Shown here one piece after another: positions 1 to 9,899 of a stretch of 29,272 bases of DNA. The notes beneath the pieces were generated by a model. The model made no database searches, was not told the DNA's origin, and saw nothing but the letters and a program-made list of their open reading frames with translations. Position numbers and translations under genes: made by a program. The stretch is from positions 1 to 29,272 of the forward strand of contig DASUKA010000073.1 in NCBI GenBank assembly GCA_036278935.1. The letters are read 5' to 3'. Position 1 is the first letter of the stretch. The number at the start of each line of letters is the position of its first letter. Source of the DNA: DASSNR01 sp036278935 (GTDB taxonomy: Bacteria; Gemmatimonadota; Gemmatimonadetes; Gemmatimonadales; Gemmatimonadaceae).

Positions 1-1318
<1,318 letters not shown>

Positions 1319-1322
<4 letters not shown>

Positions 1323-2731
1323 CGCTGCGGGTGGCCGCCAGTATCCGCCGGTGGACGCACGGGCGGCTTGCGCCCCGTGGTGTCGGCCGGCGGACGCGCA
1401 GTGTCGGCGGGCTGCCCCGTCTTGCCGGGCGGCGCCGCCGGCTTGGGCGATGGTTTAGGGACGTCAATCACCCGATTGCTCGTCACTGTATCGCCCAGCA
1501 GCCCGCGAATGCCTCGCACCGTGAGCCGATAGCTCCGCCCGGGCGTGAGCGGTTGCGCGAGTTCCAGCACTACGGCCGTGATCGGGCTGGGGCGGCTCGG
1601 CTTGGGCCCGGCGGCCTTTCCCGTTGTGTCGGCACGTGTGGTGTCCGTGGGCGCGCGCGCGGCGCCGGGAGGGGAACGTGGGGCTGCGGTGGGCGCGGCG
1701 GGCGCGGCTGGCGGCCGAACCCGGCTCGTGTCCCGAGCGCGCGTGGTGTCGCGCCGGCGCGTGGTGTCGCGAGCGGCGGCGAGCGAATCCGCACGCGCGA
1801 CCGAATCGGCATGCGCGATGGAATCCGCCCGGGCGATCGAATCGGCGTGTGCGCGCTCCGCCTGCCACACGGGCGCGGGCACCGCGCGGCTCAGGCGCAC
1901 CCTCGAGGAATCCGATGCCTGGAGCGTGAAGAAGCCCGTGTCGACAGACTGTGCGGGCGAGATGGGCTGATCGAAGCCCACCTGCAACGTGACCGAATCG
2001 GGTGCGCTGAGCGCCGCGATGGCGGGCCCGATGGTATCGTGCCGGAACGCCAGGATCTCTACCTGTGCCGTATCGCGCAGCACGACCTGCGCGCTGTCCC
2101 AGATCTCGTGCGGATCAATCACGAAATCATGATTCTCATCCAGAAAGCCGCGCACCGTGTAGCGGCCGGGTTGCAGGTGCGGCAGGGTGAAGTGCCCCAG
2201 GGAGTCGGCCTGTGCCACGTAGACGAGCTGCGTGTCCGGGCGGGCGACTGCCTCGATAGCCGCATCGTGCGCGGGCGTGCCGGCCACCCAATCGAAGATG
2301 ATGCCGTCGATGTGTGTACTGGGTATGGTCGCACCGGTGGAGAAGACGACCGTGGCACCCGCCTTCCGCACGTTCCCGCGCAGATCGCCCACGCCGGGGA
2401 GCATCGTCACGGTGTACGCCGTGTTGGCGTGGAAGTCATGCTGCCCGCGCACCTCGAGCGTGGACCGGTGCCAGCTGACTTTCGATGGCCCATCCCGGGG
2501 CGAGATGAGAAAGAGCTTGCTCAGGTTGTCCTGATCACCCGCGCCCTCGTTGATGACATCGTCGAAGTGAAAGACCACGGCGTCAGGATGGACGTTTACC
2601 GCGCCGCTGTCCGGTTCGACCGACAGTAGCTCGGGGGGCAGCTTGTCCGGCGGACCACCGGGCGGTGAGCCGATCCCGGCGCACGCGAGGGGTACACACA
2701 GTGCGGCCGCCGTGAGGATCAGGCGCCGCAC
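1319..2731 (-). CDS. Ig-like (Big_5-type) domain lipoprotein with low-complexity Asp-Ser/Asp-Thr repeats
   Basis: Predicted envelope lipoprotein of unknown function, 470 aa from a GTG at 2729-2731. This start is chosen because it gives a short signal peptide (RR, then LILTAAALC) with a possible lipobox PLAC ending at Cys17; the -3 Pro is unusual, so lipidation is not certain. The frame is open upstream, but that part only shadows valS. After the Cys comes a GxPPGGPPDKLPPELL segment and an Ig-like fold (about residues 35-120), closely resembling the Bacteroidota-type family that begins C...PTGGP.D..PP. Next is a region of beta-strand character (about 120-285), then tandem ADSxA(R/H) units (about 292-316), DT[TS]R repeats and a Pro/Thr/Asp-rich C-terminus. 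The start overlaps the valS stop by 13 bp and the stop overlaps the selA start by ATGA. No function is known to me for this family. Confidence 0.8.
1783..1856 (-). repeat. 18-bp tandem repeat inside the lipoprotein gene
   Basis: Four imperfect 18-bp units encode the hexapeptide ADS[IV]A[RH]. On the plus strand each unit carries a GAATCSG-like core. They run into shorter 12-15-bp units (about 1723-1780) encoding DT[TS]R. This is in-frame, so the repeat can change copy number without breaking the gene. Confidence 0.75.
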
Positions 2732-5466
2732 AGCGCCGTCACTTTGTCCTCGAGCTGCTGCCGCCGGGCGGACCACTGCTCCAGTTTGCGCCGTTCGCCC
2801 TCGACCACCTCGGGCTTCGCGCGCGTCGTGAAGTTCGGGTTGTTCAATCGCTGCTCCAGACTGCCGAGCTGTTTCTCGAGCTGCGCGAGCTCGCCGGACA
2901 GCCGTGCGCACTCCTTCGCCACGTCGATCGTGCCAGCGAGGGGGATGATGAGCTGCGCGCCCCTCTGCAGCAGCGCATGCGCGGCCGCGCCGGTTGGCAC
3001 ATCATCAGCCATTCGCACCGTTGCGCGCGCGAGCCACCCCACCAGCGGTGCCTCGGCGGCCAACGTATCGCGCGTTGCCCCATCCCCCACCACCACCGCG
3101 CTCACCATCGAGCCGAGGGGAATCCCGTACTCCGCCTTGATCTGCCGTATCGCGCTCACGGCGTCGCGCACGTCCTCGAACTCCGCCGCGCGCGCGCGGC
3201 GGGCGCCTCGCGCCTCCGGCCAGGATGCGCAGCAAAGAAACTCCGCGCCGGTGCGTCCGGGGAGCGCCTGCCAGAGTGCCTCGGTGATGAACGGGATGAT
3301 GGGATGCAGCAGCCGGAGCGCCGCGTCGAACACGTGCACGAGGACGGCGCGCGCAACATCGCCATCGGCGCGATCGGCGCCGTCGCCGAGCCGTGGCTTG
3401 GTGCTCTCCAGATACCACGCGGCCAACTCATCCCACATGAAGCGCCGCGCCGCTTCCGTGTACTCCATGAGACGGAGTCCGGTGTCGCGCATGTCCGGGG
3501 CCCATGCGGCGGCGGGACGCGCCGGCCCGAGCGCCGCGTTGCATTCGCCGATGGTGACATCCAGACGATCCAGAATCCATTCGTCCGCGCGCGCGAGCCG
3601 CGAGGAGTCGAGCTCGCTCAGCGGTAGCACCTGCGCATCTCCGACGTTCGCCAGCAGGAAGCGCCCCATGTTCCACAGCTTGGTGGTGAGGTTGCGCCCG
3701 GGCGCGAACGACTGCTCCAGATGCCGCGGGTCGAGCATGACGTCCGTACCCACGCCAAGCCCGGAGATCATCGTGTAGCGCAGTGCATCCGCGCCGAACT
3801 GCCCGATCACCTCCAGTGGGTCGATGCCATTCCCCAGCGACTTCGACATCTTGCGGTGCTGCATGTCGCGCACGACACCGGTGAGATATACGGTGTGGAA
3901 GGGTGCCTTGCCGGCAAAGAAGTAGCCCGCCATCACCATGCGCGCCACCCAGAAGAAGAGAATCTCGGGCGCGGTGACGAGCACGTCCGTCGGATAGAAC
4001 GCGCGCAGATCCTCCGCCTGCTCGTCCGGCCATCCGAGCGTGGAGAGCGGCCAGAGCCAGGAGGAGAACCAGGTGTCCAGCACGTCCTCATCCTGGCGCA
4101 CCGGACCGCCGCAGGTCGAGCAGCACTCGGGATCCTCGCGGCTCACAATGGGAGAGCCGCCGCAGGCGTCGCAGTACCACACCGGAATGCGGTGGCCCCA
4201 CCAGAGCTGGCGCGAGATATTCCAGTCGCGGATGTTCTCCAGCCAGTTGGTGTAGACCGCTTCCCACCGCTCGGGCATGATGCGGGTGGTGCCGCTGCGC
4301 ACGGCCTCGAGCGCTGGCTCTGCCAGCGGTTGCATGCGCACGAACCACTGGTCCGAGAGCCGCGGCTCCACCACGGTGCCGCACCGGTAGCAGTGTCTCA
4401 CCGCGTGTTGGTGCGGCTCGAGCTTCACGAGCGCCCCCTCGTCGCGCAGCATCTCCACAATCTGCTCGCGCGCCTCGAAGCGGTCGGCGCCGCGCAGCAC
4501 GGCGGGCACGCGTCCCTCGGCGTCCGTCACCTCCTCCATGCGCCCTTCGGCATTGATGACGACGGGCATGGGCAGCGTGTGCCGGATGCCCACCTCGAAA
4601 TCATTCGGGTCGTGCGCGGGGGTGATCTTCACCGCGCCCGTGCCGAAGGTGGGGTCGGTGAATTCGTCGGCGATGATCGGGATCTCGATCCCCGCGATCG
4701 GCAGCCGCACCAGCCGGCCGATCATGGCGCGGTAGCGCTCATCATCCGGGTGCACCGCCACCGCCACGTCGCCAAGCATCGTCTCCGGGCGCGTGGTGGC
4801 CACGACGATCGTCCCCGATCCATCCACCAGCGGATAGCCGACGTGATACAACGTACCCGTGGTCTCCTCGTGCTCCGCCTCCTCGTCGCTGAGCGCGGTG
4901 AGGCAGCGCGGACACCAGTGGATGACCCGGTGCCCCCGGTAGATGAGGCCGGCCTCGTACAGCCTCACGAACGCCTCTCGCACCGCGCGCGAGAGCGCGG
5001 GCGAGAGCGTATACGCCGTGCGCGTCCAGTCGCACGACGCGCCGAGCGCGCGCAGCTGCTGCAGGATGATCCCGCCCGTCTCCTCGACGTAACGGGTGGT
5101 GCGCTCCACGAACGCCACGCGTCCGACGTCGAAGCGCGTCGCGCCTTCCGCGGCCAGCTGCCGCTCGACGATGTTCTGCGTGGCGATACCGGCGTGGTCC
5201 GTCCCCGGGACCCAGAGCGCCTCGTCGCCCGCCATGCGGCGCCAGCGCATGAGCACGTCCTGCACGGTGTTGTTGAGCCCGTGTCCCATGTGCAGAATGG
5301 CCGTCACGTTTGGCGGCGGAATCACGATGGTGAACGGGGCGCGGTCGCCGCCCACGCGTGCCGACCGGCTGGCGTGCGCCGTGAAGACGCCAGCCTCGGT
5401 CCACCGCGCGTAGATCTCGCGCTCGATCGAGGACGCGTCGTATTGGGGAGAGAGATCGCGGGGCAT
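2719..5466 (-). CDS. valS: Valyl-tRNA synthetase
   Basis: Class I aminoacyl-tRNA synthetase that charges tRNA(Val) with valine and edits misactivated threonine; cytoplasmic. It has 915 aa, normal for the family. Visible features in order: PPPNVTAILHMGH, with the HIGH-type motif HMGH at 59-62; a Cys-rich WCPRCLTALSDEE (C185, C188); the editing-domain block TTRPETMLGD at 224-233 and GTGAVKITPAHDPND; SDQWFV; a second Cys cluster WYCDACGG..CCSTCGG; DVLDTWFSSWLWP; and KMSKS at 539-543. The last ~65 residues form the charged coiled-coil arm typical of ValRS. ATG 5466 gives a canonical N-terminus. No Shine-Dalgarno sequence precedes it. It is the first gene of the valS-lipoprotein-selA operon. Confidence 0.98.
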   Translation of the reverse strand: MPRDLSPQYDASSIEREIYARWTEAGVFTAHASRSARVGGDRAPFTIVIPPPNVTAILHMGHGLNNTVQDVLMRWRRMAGDEALWVPGTDHAGIATQNIVERQLAAEGATRFDVGRVAFVERTTRYVEETGGIILQQLRALGASCDWTRTAYTLSPALSRAVREAFVRLYEAGLIYRGHRVIHWCPRCLTALSDEEAEHEETTGTLYHVGYPLVDGSGTIVVATTRPETMLGDVAVAVHPDDERYRAMIGRLVRLPIAGIEIPIIADEFTDPTFGTGAVKITPAHDPNDFEVGIRHTLPMPVVINAEGRMEEVTDAEGRVPAVLRGADRFEAREQIVEMLRDEGALVKLEPHQHAVRHCYRCGTVVEPRLSDQWFVRMQPLAEPALEAVRSGTTRIMPERWEAVYTNWLENIRDWNISRQLWWGHRIPVWYCDACGGSPIVSREDPECCSTCGGPVRQDEDVLDTWFSSWLWPLSTLGWPDEQAEDLRAFYPTDVLVTAPEILFFWVARMVMAGYFFAGKAPFHTVYLTGVVRDMQHRKMSKSLGNGIDPLEVIGQFGADALRYTMISGLGVGTDVMLDPRHLEQSFAPGRNLTTKLWNMGRFLLANVGDAQVLPLSELDSSRLARADEWILDRLDVTIGECNAALGPARPAAAWAPDMRDTGLRLMEYTEAARRFMWDELAAWYLESTKPRLGDGADRADGDVARAVLVHVFDAALRLLHPIIPFITEALWQALPGRTGAEFLCCASWPEARGARRARAAEFEDVRDAVSAIRQIKAEYGIPLGSMVSAVVVGDGATRDTLAAEAPLVGWLARATVRMADDVPTGAAAHALLQRGAQLIIPLAGTIDVAKECARLSGELAQLEKQLGSLEQRLNNPNFTTRAKPEVVEGERRKLEQWSARRQQLEDKVTALCGA

Positions 5467-5478
5467 GAGTCTGCAAAA

Positions 5479-5484
5479 TCTATA
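5479..5484 (-). promoter_or_regulatory. Candidate -10 element of valS
   Basis: On the minus strand TATAGA is followed by TTTTG, 12 nt before the valS ATG. It is a partial sigma-70 -10 match and also nearly fits the TAnnTTTG -7 element known from Bacteroidota. If used, the leader would be about 5 nt. I see no convincing -35 element. Confidence 0.3.
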
Positions 5485-5603
5485 GGGCGGCGCTGCGCGG
5501 TGTGAAGCCGCTCGCGTCTACCGGATGGGCGGAGGAGGGGTTATTAGTGGAACGCGGAGCCGTGTCATGTGCGCCCCCCTGCGCCCTCCGCGTCCGCCGC
5601 GCT

Positions 5604-5634
5604 CCCTACACCCGACACCCTACTCCCAACACCC
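5604..5634 (-). repeat. Repeat copy A: 7-nt periodic C/G tract with G-quadruplex potential (solo arm)
   Basis: Five CCC runs on the plus strand are each separated by exactly four bases, giving a strict 7-nt period. The minus strand therefore fits the G3N4 x5 G-quadruplex pattern. It matches the arms of copies B, C and D (25.4-28.3 kb), down to the shared end CCCAACACCC found in copy C. No opposite arm or palindromic core is present here, so this is a partial copy. It lies 11 bp before the proposed GTG start of the TIGR03546 gene. Confidence 0.8.
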
Positions 5635-5645
5635 TCGTCCCTCTC

Positions 5646-6167
5646 GTGCTCGCGATCCTCAAGCTCATCCAGTCGTTGTTCGCGACGCTGCAGTCGGACG
5701 GGACACCGGGGCAGATCGCCGCGGGCGTGGTACTGGGCTCGGCGCTCGGGCTCACGCCCATCATGAACCTGCATAACCTGGTCATCTTCCTCCTGCTCAT
5801 CATCCTCAACGTGTCGTTCGGCGCGGGGATGCTCGCGTGGGCGGTGTTCGTGCCGGTCGGCTTTCTGCTCGATCCGCTCTTCAATGCGGTGGGGCGGCTA
5901 CTGCTGCTGGGCACGCCCGTGCTCCGCCCGCTCTGGACCGCCCTCGACAACACCGCCCTCTTCCCCTACACCAACTTCAACAACACCGTGGTGCTCGGCA
6001 GCGTCGTGGTGTGGTTGCTCCTGACCGTTCCGCTCTTCCTGCTCGCGCGCTACGGCGTCATTCGCTATCGCGCTACTCTCGGGGAGCGCGTCCGTCACTG
6101 GCGCATCTACCAGCTCGTGACCGCATCCAAGGCGTACAATGTCTACCGCTGGTTCCGTCCCTCCTGA
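5646..6167 (+). CDS. TIGR03546 family (DUF2062-like) integral membrane protein
   Basis: Uncharacterised inner-membrane protein, 173 aa from GTG 5646. I chose this start because the upstream in-frame extension (from GTG 5502) is only a translation of the intergenic repeat and has no protein-like character. The N-terminus VLAILKLIQSLFATLQSDG is followed by TPGQIAAGVVLGSALGLTP, a motif shared with DUF2062-type proteins. Three to four hydrophobic segments lie at about 32-68, 73-100 and 118-140, and the C-terminus is basic. Its stop overlaps the next gene by 29 bp. That next gene matches TIGR03545; the two families are known as a two-gene pair in a small fraction of outer-membrane bacteria. There is no clear Shine-Dalgarno sequence; the sequence before the start is repeat-derived. 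Confidence 0.82.
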   Translation: MLAILKLIQSLFATLQSDGTPGQIAAGVVLGSALGLTPIMNLHNLVIFLLLIILNVSFGAGMLAWAVFVPVGFLLDPLFNAVGRLLLLGTPVLRPLWTALDNTALFPYTNFNNTVVLGSVVVWLLLTVPLFLLARYGVIRYRATLGERVRHWRIYQLVTASKAYNVYRWFRPS

Positions 6168-8067
6168 GCCGGCGGGTGGCGGCCCCCCGGCGTCAGGCCA
6201 GCCGCCGGCGACGCCAGCGCCACCCGCGGCCCCCGCGCCGAGGCGCCCGGGGCTCTTTCGCTGGCGTGGCGTCATCCCGCTGGTGCTCGTGCTGGTGCTG
6301 CTCGTGGTGGGGTGGATGCTGTTCAGTGACATGCTCCTGCGTGAGACCACCATCGAAGCCGCCACCAAGCTGCTCGGCACGGAGGTGGACCTGAGCGCCT
6401 TCCAGCTGCACGAGTTCGCGCCGTCCGTGGCGTTGCACGACCTCCAGGTGGCCGATCCGTTCGATTCCACGCGCAACCTGGTGGAGGTGGGCGACCTGCT
6501 GGTGGACCTCGATCCGGCGCCACTGCTGCAGAAGAAGATCGTGATCCGCCGTCTCTCCCTGGACAATGTCCGCATCGGGACCACCCGCCGGCGGCCGGCG
6601 CACCCGGTGCGCGGCGGCGGCTTTGCCACGAATCTGGCCGCCGAGCTCAAGCAGTGGAGCGCCAAATTCAACGTTCCCCTGCTCCAGCTCACGCCCGTCG
6701 ACACCGTCCGTTCGATTGTGCTGAACCCCACGCAGCTGCAAACGGTGCAGCAGGCGCTCGCGCTCAAGGGGCATGCAGACTCGGTGCAGACCGCGTTGCG
6801 GCAGGGCTTTCAGGATCTCCATCTGCAACAGACGCTCGATTCCGCGCAGGCGCTGGCCAAGCGGCTTCATGGCATGCGTCCACTGCAGCTCGGCATCGGC
6901 GGCACCCGGAAGGCCATCAGCGACGTGAAGCGGACGATCGACGAGATCAACCAGGCCAGACAGCGCGTCGAGACATTGCAGCGCAACGCGAAGAGCGGGC
7001 TTGCGCTGCTCGACACCGGAGTGCGCGCACTCGACGATGCGCGCCAGGCGGATTACGCCTTCGCCAGAGGGCTGCTCAAGCTCCCGACCTTCGATGCGCC
7101 GGACATCGGGAGCGCGCTCTTCGGGCACGTGACGATCGACCGGTTCCAGCAGGCGCTGTACTGGGCGAACCTCGCGCGCGAGTACATGCCGCCCGGGCTA
7201 CTGCCGCACAAAACACCTGGGCCCAAGCGGCTCCGCATGGCGGGAACCACGGTCTACTTCATCGCGCAACAGGCGTATCCGGACTTCCTGCTGGAGCAGG
7301 GAGACGTGCACTTCACCGTGCCCGGCACGGGATACGCGAGCGGCAGCTACGCGCTGGCCGTCCAGAACCTGACGAGCGAGCCCGCGCTGGTCGGCAAGCC
7401 GACGGTCTTCGCCGTGCGGCGGATGGATGATGGGAAGGGCTCACTCTCCTTCGACGCGCGCGGACTCATCGATCACACATCGGGCCGCGACCACGAATCC
7501 CTCACCATTAACGCGGCGCACTTTCCGCTGCCCACTTTCCCGCTGCCGGGTCTCCCCTTTCGCGCCGATCCCCGACGCGGCAGCACAGCGCTCGCCTTCG
7601 ACCTGCACGGGGACAGGCTCAGCGGCCAATGGACCGTGCGCTCCGACAGCGTGGCCTGGACGCAGGACTCCGCGCGGTCGTCGCTCCCGGCCCAACTGGT
7701 GCCGCTCATCGCGCGCGTGATCCGGGGACTGGGTGCGCTCGATGTCACCGCGAAGGTGAACGGCACGATCACCGCGCCACATCTGTCCGTGAGCTCCAAC
7801 CTGGACCGCGCGCTCGCGGATGGCTTGCGCAACGTGGCGGGCGAGGAGGTGGCGAAGGCGGAGGCGCAGGCGCGCGCCAAAGTGGATAGTCTCACGCGCG
7901 ACAAGGTTCAGCCGGTGCTCGCGCAGGTGACCGCGCTCCACACCGAGGCGGACCAGCGCGTGGCGCAGGCCACAGCGCAGCTGGACGCAGTCAAGCAGCA
8001 GCTGGACGAGGAGCTCAAGGCGCTGTCCGGCGGCCTCATCAAGCTTCCGAAACTCCCCGGGATATGA
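6139..8067 (+). CDS. TIGR03545 family AsmA-like envelope protein
   Basis: 642 aa, from ATG 6139 with AAGG a few bases upstream. Layout: a Pro/Ala/Gly-rich cytoplasmic leader (1-38); one membrane span (about 45-63, VIPLVLVLVLLVVGWMLF); an AsmA-like start of the periplasmic part (TTIEAATKLLGTEVDLSAFQL, then alternating hydrophobic strands such as LVEVGDLLVDLDPAPLLQKK); a helical, probably coiled-coil middle (about 180-300); a beta-rich region (about 355-560); and a C-terminal coiled coil (about 570-630) ending GGLIKLPKLPG. AsmA-like proteins generally act between inner and outer membrane, in lipid transport or outer-membrane assembly; a similar role here is inferred. The 29-bp overlap with the TIGR03546 partner indicates coupled expression. 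Confidence 0.85.
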   Translation: MSTAGSVPPEPAGGGPPASGQPPATPAPPAAPAPRRPGLFRWRGVIPLVLVLVLLVVGWMLFSDMLLRETTIEAATKLLGTEVDLSAFQLHEFAPSVALHDLQVADPFDSTRNLVEVGDLLVDLDPAPLLQKKIVIRRLSLDNVRIGTTRRRPAHPVRGGGFATNLAAELKQWSAKFNVPLLQLTPVDTVRSIVLNPTQLQTVQQALALKGHADSVQTALRQGFQDLHLQQTLDSAQALAKRLHGMRPLQLGIGGTRKAISDVKRTIDEINQARQRVETLQRNAKSGLALLDTGVRALDDARQADYAFARGLLKLPTFDAPDIGSALFGHVTIDRFQQALYWANLAREYMPPGLLPHKTPGPKRLRMAGTTVYFIAQQAYPDFLLEQGDVHFTVPGTGYASGSYALAVQNLTSEPALVGKPTVFAVRRMDDGKGSLSFDARGLIDHTSGRDHESLTINAAHFPLPTFPLPGLPFRADPRRGSTALAFDLHGDRLSGQWTVRSDSVAWTQDSARSSLPAQLVPLIARVIRGLGALDVTAKVNGTITAPHLSVSSNLDRALADGLRNVAGEEVAKAEAQARAKVDSLTRDKVQPVLAQVTALHTEADQRVAQATAQLDAVKQQLDEELKALSGGLIKLPKLPGI

Positions 8068-8073
8068 GAGCGC

Positions 8074-8850
8074 GTGCTCGGCTGGGGTAGCGGGTGGCAT
8101 GCGCTCATCGCGTTCGGCGTCGCGGTGATCGCGGGCGCGATGAACGCGGTCGCCGGCGGCGGGACGAATCTCTCCTTCCCAACGCTCATCTGGCTCGGCC
8201 TCTCGCCGGTGCACGCCAACGCGACGAATGCGGTGGCGCTCTGGCCGGGGAGCCTGGGTGGTGCGTGGGGCTTCCGCCGCGAGATCGGTGGGAGCCCGCG
8301 GCGCTGGCTCTGGCTCGTGCTGCCGTCGCTCGTGGGCGGCGCCATCGGCGCGTATCTCCTCGTGCACACGCCGTCGACGTTCTTCCGCGCCATCGCCCCG
8401 TATCTCGTCATCGGATCCAGCGTCCTGATTGCACTCGAGCCGACGATCAAGAAGCATCTCGGCGGTGGTGGTGATCAACGGCAGTCGACGGGTTGGCTGG
8501 TGGTGGCGGGTGCGGTGGATTTCGTCATCGCGGTGTATGGCGGGTATTTCGGGGCGGGGATCGGCATCCTCCTGCTGACCGCACTCGGCCTGCTGGGTGC
8601 GGGGAGCATTCACCAGGCGAATGGGCTCAAGAACGTGTACGCCCTCGCGATCAAGGGAGTGGCGGTCGTCTACTTCATTCTCGAAGGAATTGTTGTCTGG
8701 CACGCAGCCTGGCTGATGGCCGTGGGCGCCATTATCGGCGGCTACGCTGGCGCGGCGCTCTGTCGCAAGGTGTCCGCGCGCACCATGCGAGGGATCGTCG
8801 TGCTGATCGGTGTGGGGATGGGCGTGGCGATGATCGTGCAGATCGCCTGA
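8074..8850 (+). CDS. TauE/SafE (DUF81) family permease
   Basis: Integral membrane protein of 258 aa, from GTG 8074, six bases after the previous stop, so probably the last gene of the TIGR03546/03545 transcript. About seven to eight hydrophobic segments are visible. The family signature appears twice: AGAMNAVAGGGTNLSFPTL near the N-terminus, followed by ANATNAVALWPGSLGGAWGFRRE, and YGGYFGAGIGILLL in the second half, reflecting the internal duplication typical of the family. Members export sulfite, sulfoacetate or other organosulfur anions, but most are uncharacterised; no sulfur genes are adjacent, so the substrate is unknown. Link to the upstream pair rests on spacing alone. Confidence 0.9.
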   Translation: MLGWGSGWHALIAFGVAVIAGAMNAVAGGGTNLSFPTLIWLGLSPVHANATNAVALWPGSLGGAWGFRREIGGSPRRWLWLVLPSLVGGAIGAYLLVHTPSTFFRAIAPYLVIGSSVLIALEPTIKKHLGGGGDQRQSTGWLVVAGAVDFVIAVYGGYFGAGIGILLLTALGLLGAGSIHQANGLKNVYALAIKGVAVVYFILEGIVVWHAAWLMAVGAIIGGYAGAALCRKVSARTMRGIVVLIGVGMGVAMIVQIA

Positions 8851-8872
8851 GCCACGGCGGAATGCGCGGCAT

Positions 8873-8904
8873 GCAGGCGGGGTGGTGTTTCGCCCGCGCC
8901 CTGC
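8873..8904. terminator. Candidate bidirectional hairpin between convergent genes
   Basis: GCAGG plus CGGG (8873-8881) pair with CCCG (8893-8896) and CCTGC (8900-8904), with a 3-nt bulge and an 11-nt loop. It sits in the 60-bp gap between the permease and the BON gene, which converge. There is no T tract, so termination is only suggested by position. Confidence 0.35.
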
Positions 8905-8910
8905 TGGCGC

Positions 8911-9741
8911 CTACCCTTCGTCCTCGTGGCTGCGTGGCGGATTCGCGACATTATCGGCCTTTGGCACGCCGCCCGGCGCCGTCCGTCCGCCCGAAGCGCG
9001 GGATCGGCCTCCTGCCTCTTCGCGCGCGCCGCCACTACGCCCCTGCAGCGGCTCGGTCACACCCTCCACGATTCCCTCGGGATCGTCCGCCGCCTCGAGC
9101 TTGGCATGCTCCTTGTCGAGCCAGCGTTCCTCGAGCGAGTTCTTGGGATCAGCATGCCGGTCGCTCTCCGCGGAGGTGCCCTGCCGGCGACGTCCCGTTC
9201 CAATCCGCTGGCCTTCCCAACGCGCCTCGGTCAGCGCGTCGTCGCCCCGATCGAGCCGCTCCGCCGCTGTGCGACGCGTTCGCTCGCGCTCCCCGATCTC
9301 CAGGCGATTCACCACGGTCTCCACGCCGAGCGCATTGCGCGCCACTTCAGCCGCGCGCTCCGATTCATCCACGCTGTTGACCCATCCGGTGAGTTCGATA
9401 GTGCCCGCGCCCACGGCGCCGATGTCCACCGCCCGCCGCTTCAGGACGGCATCGCGCTGAAAGGCCTCCAGCACGCGCTCCTCGATGGCCTCCTGGGCGA
9501 GATCATCCTCGTCGCCCACACCGTATGCGTCGTAGGCGCCCTCCCCCGTGACGCCGTCTTCGGACATGTCCCGGCGCAGGTCGCCCATACGGGAGCGCAT
9601 GCGCGCGCCGATGCCGGCAAACCCGCCCAGCTTCTGCGCGGCGAACATCCCGACCGCAAAGCCGGCCAGCGCGCCGATGACCGCGCCCGTCAGTACGGGA
9701 GCGACCGACGAATCTTCCTCACGATGGCGAAATGATGGCAT
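8911..9741 (-). CDS. BON-domain protein with N-terminal glycine-rich membrane segment
   Basis: 276 aa from ATG 9741. An in-frame upstream extension exists but has no protein-like character. Residues 14-42 form one hydrophobic, Gly/Ala-rich segment (GAVIGALAGFAVGMFAA) resembling the anchor of YtxH-like proteins. An acidic stretch follows, then a BON domain at about 85-155 (AIEERVLEAFQRDAVLKRRAV, TIELTGWVNS, ARNALGVETVVNRLEI). BON domains are thought to bind phospholipid or membrane interfaces. The remainder (about 160-276) is charged, Arg/Glu/Gly-rich and probably disordered. It is divergent from thrS (158-bp gap) and convergent with the permease. A stress or envelope role would be typical but is not shown by the context. 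Confidence 0.8.
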   Translation of the reverse strand: MPSFRHREEDSSVAPVLTGAVIGALAGFAVGMFAAQKLGGFAGIGARMRSRMGDLRRDMSEDGVTGEGAYDAYGVGDEDDLAQEAIEERVLEAFQRDAVLKRRAVDIGAVGAGTIELTGWVNSVDESERAAEVARNALGVETVVNRLEIGERERTRRTAAERLDRGDDALTEARWEGQRIGTGRRRQGTSAESDRHADPKNSLEERWLDKEHAKLEAADDPEGIVEGVTEPLQGRSGGAREEAGGRSRASGGRTAPGGVPKADNVANPPRSHEDEG

Positions 9742-9899
9742 ACGGAACCCGTGGCGTGGGGGATATTGGAAGGATAACTTACGCGCGTGACCACTGCGAG
9801 TACGCGTGCAAGAGCGGGGCCGGCAACAGCGGCGCCCGCCGCGCCTGCGCGTAGTCTCATCTTCGCCGCCTCTGTCACGCCCATTTTCGTTCCCGTCCC
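9742..9899. other. Divergent BON/thrS intergenic region
   Basis: 158 bp between two divergent starts. Neither start has a clear Shine-Dalgarno sequence. A GGATAACTT string lies near 9772-9780, similar to the GATAACTTTG upstream of the thiolase gene, but I cannot assign a full promoter. I see no T-box-like leader before thrS and no repeat. Confidence 0.4.

Noticed and set aside
3721..5505. Plus-strand open frame of ~594 codons opposite valS
   Set aside because: Antisense of a clear ValRS; His/Arg-rich composition without motifs.
9742..9899. T-box or other riboswitch before thrS
   Set aside because: No stem I-like or antiterminator sequence and no terminator; the leader is short.
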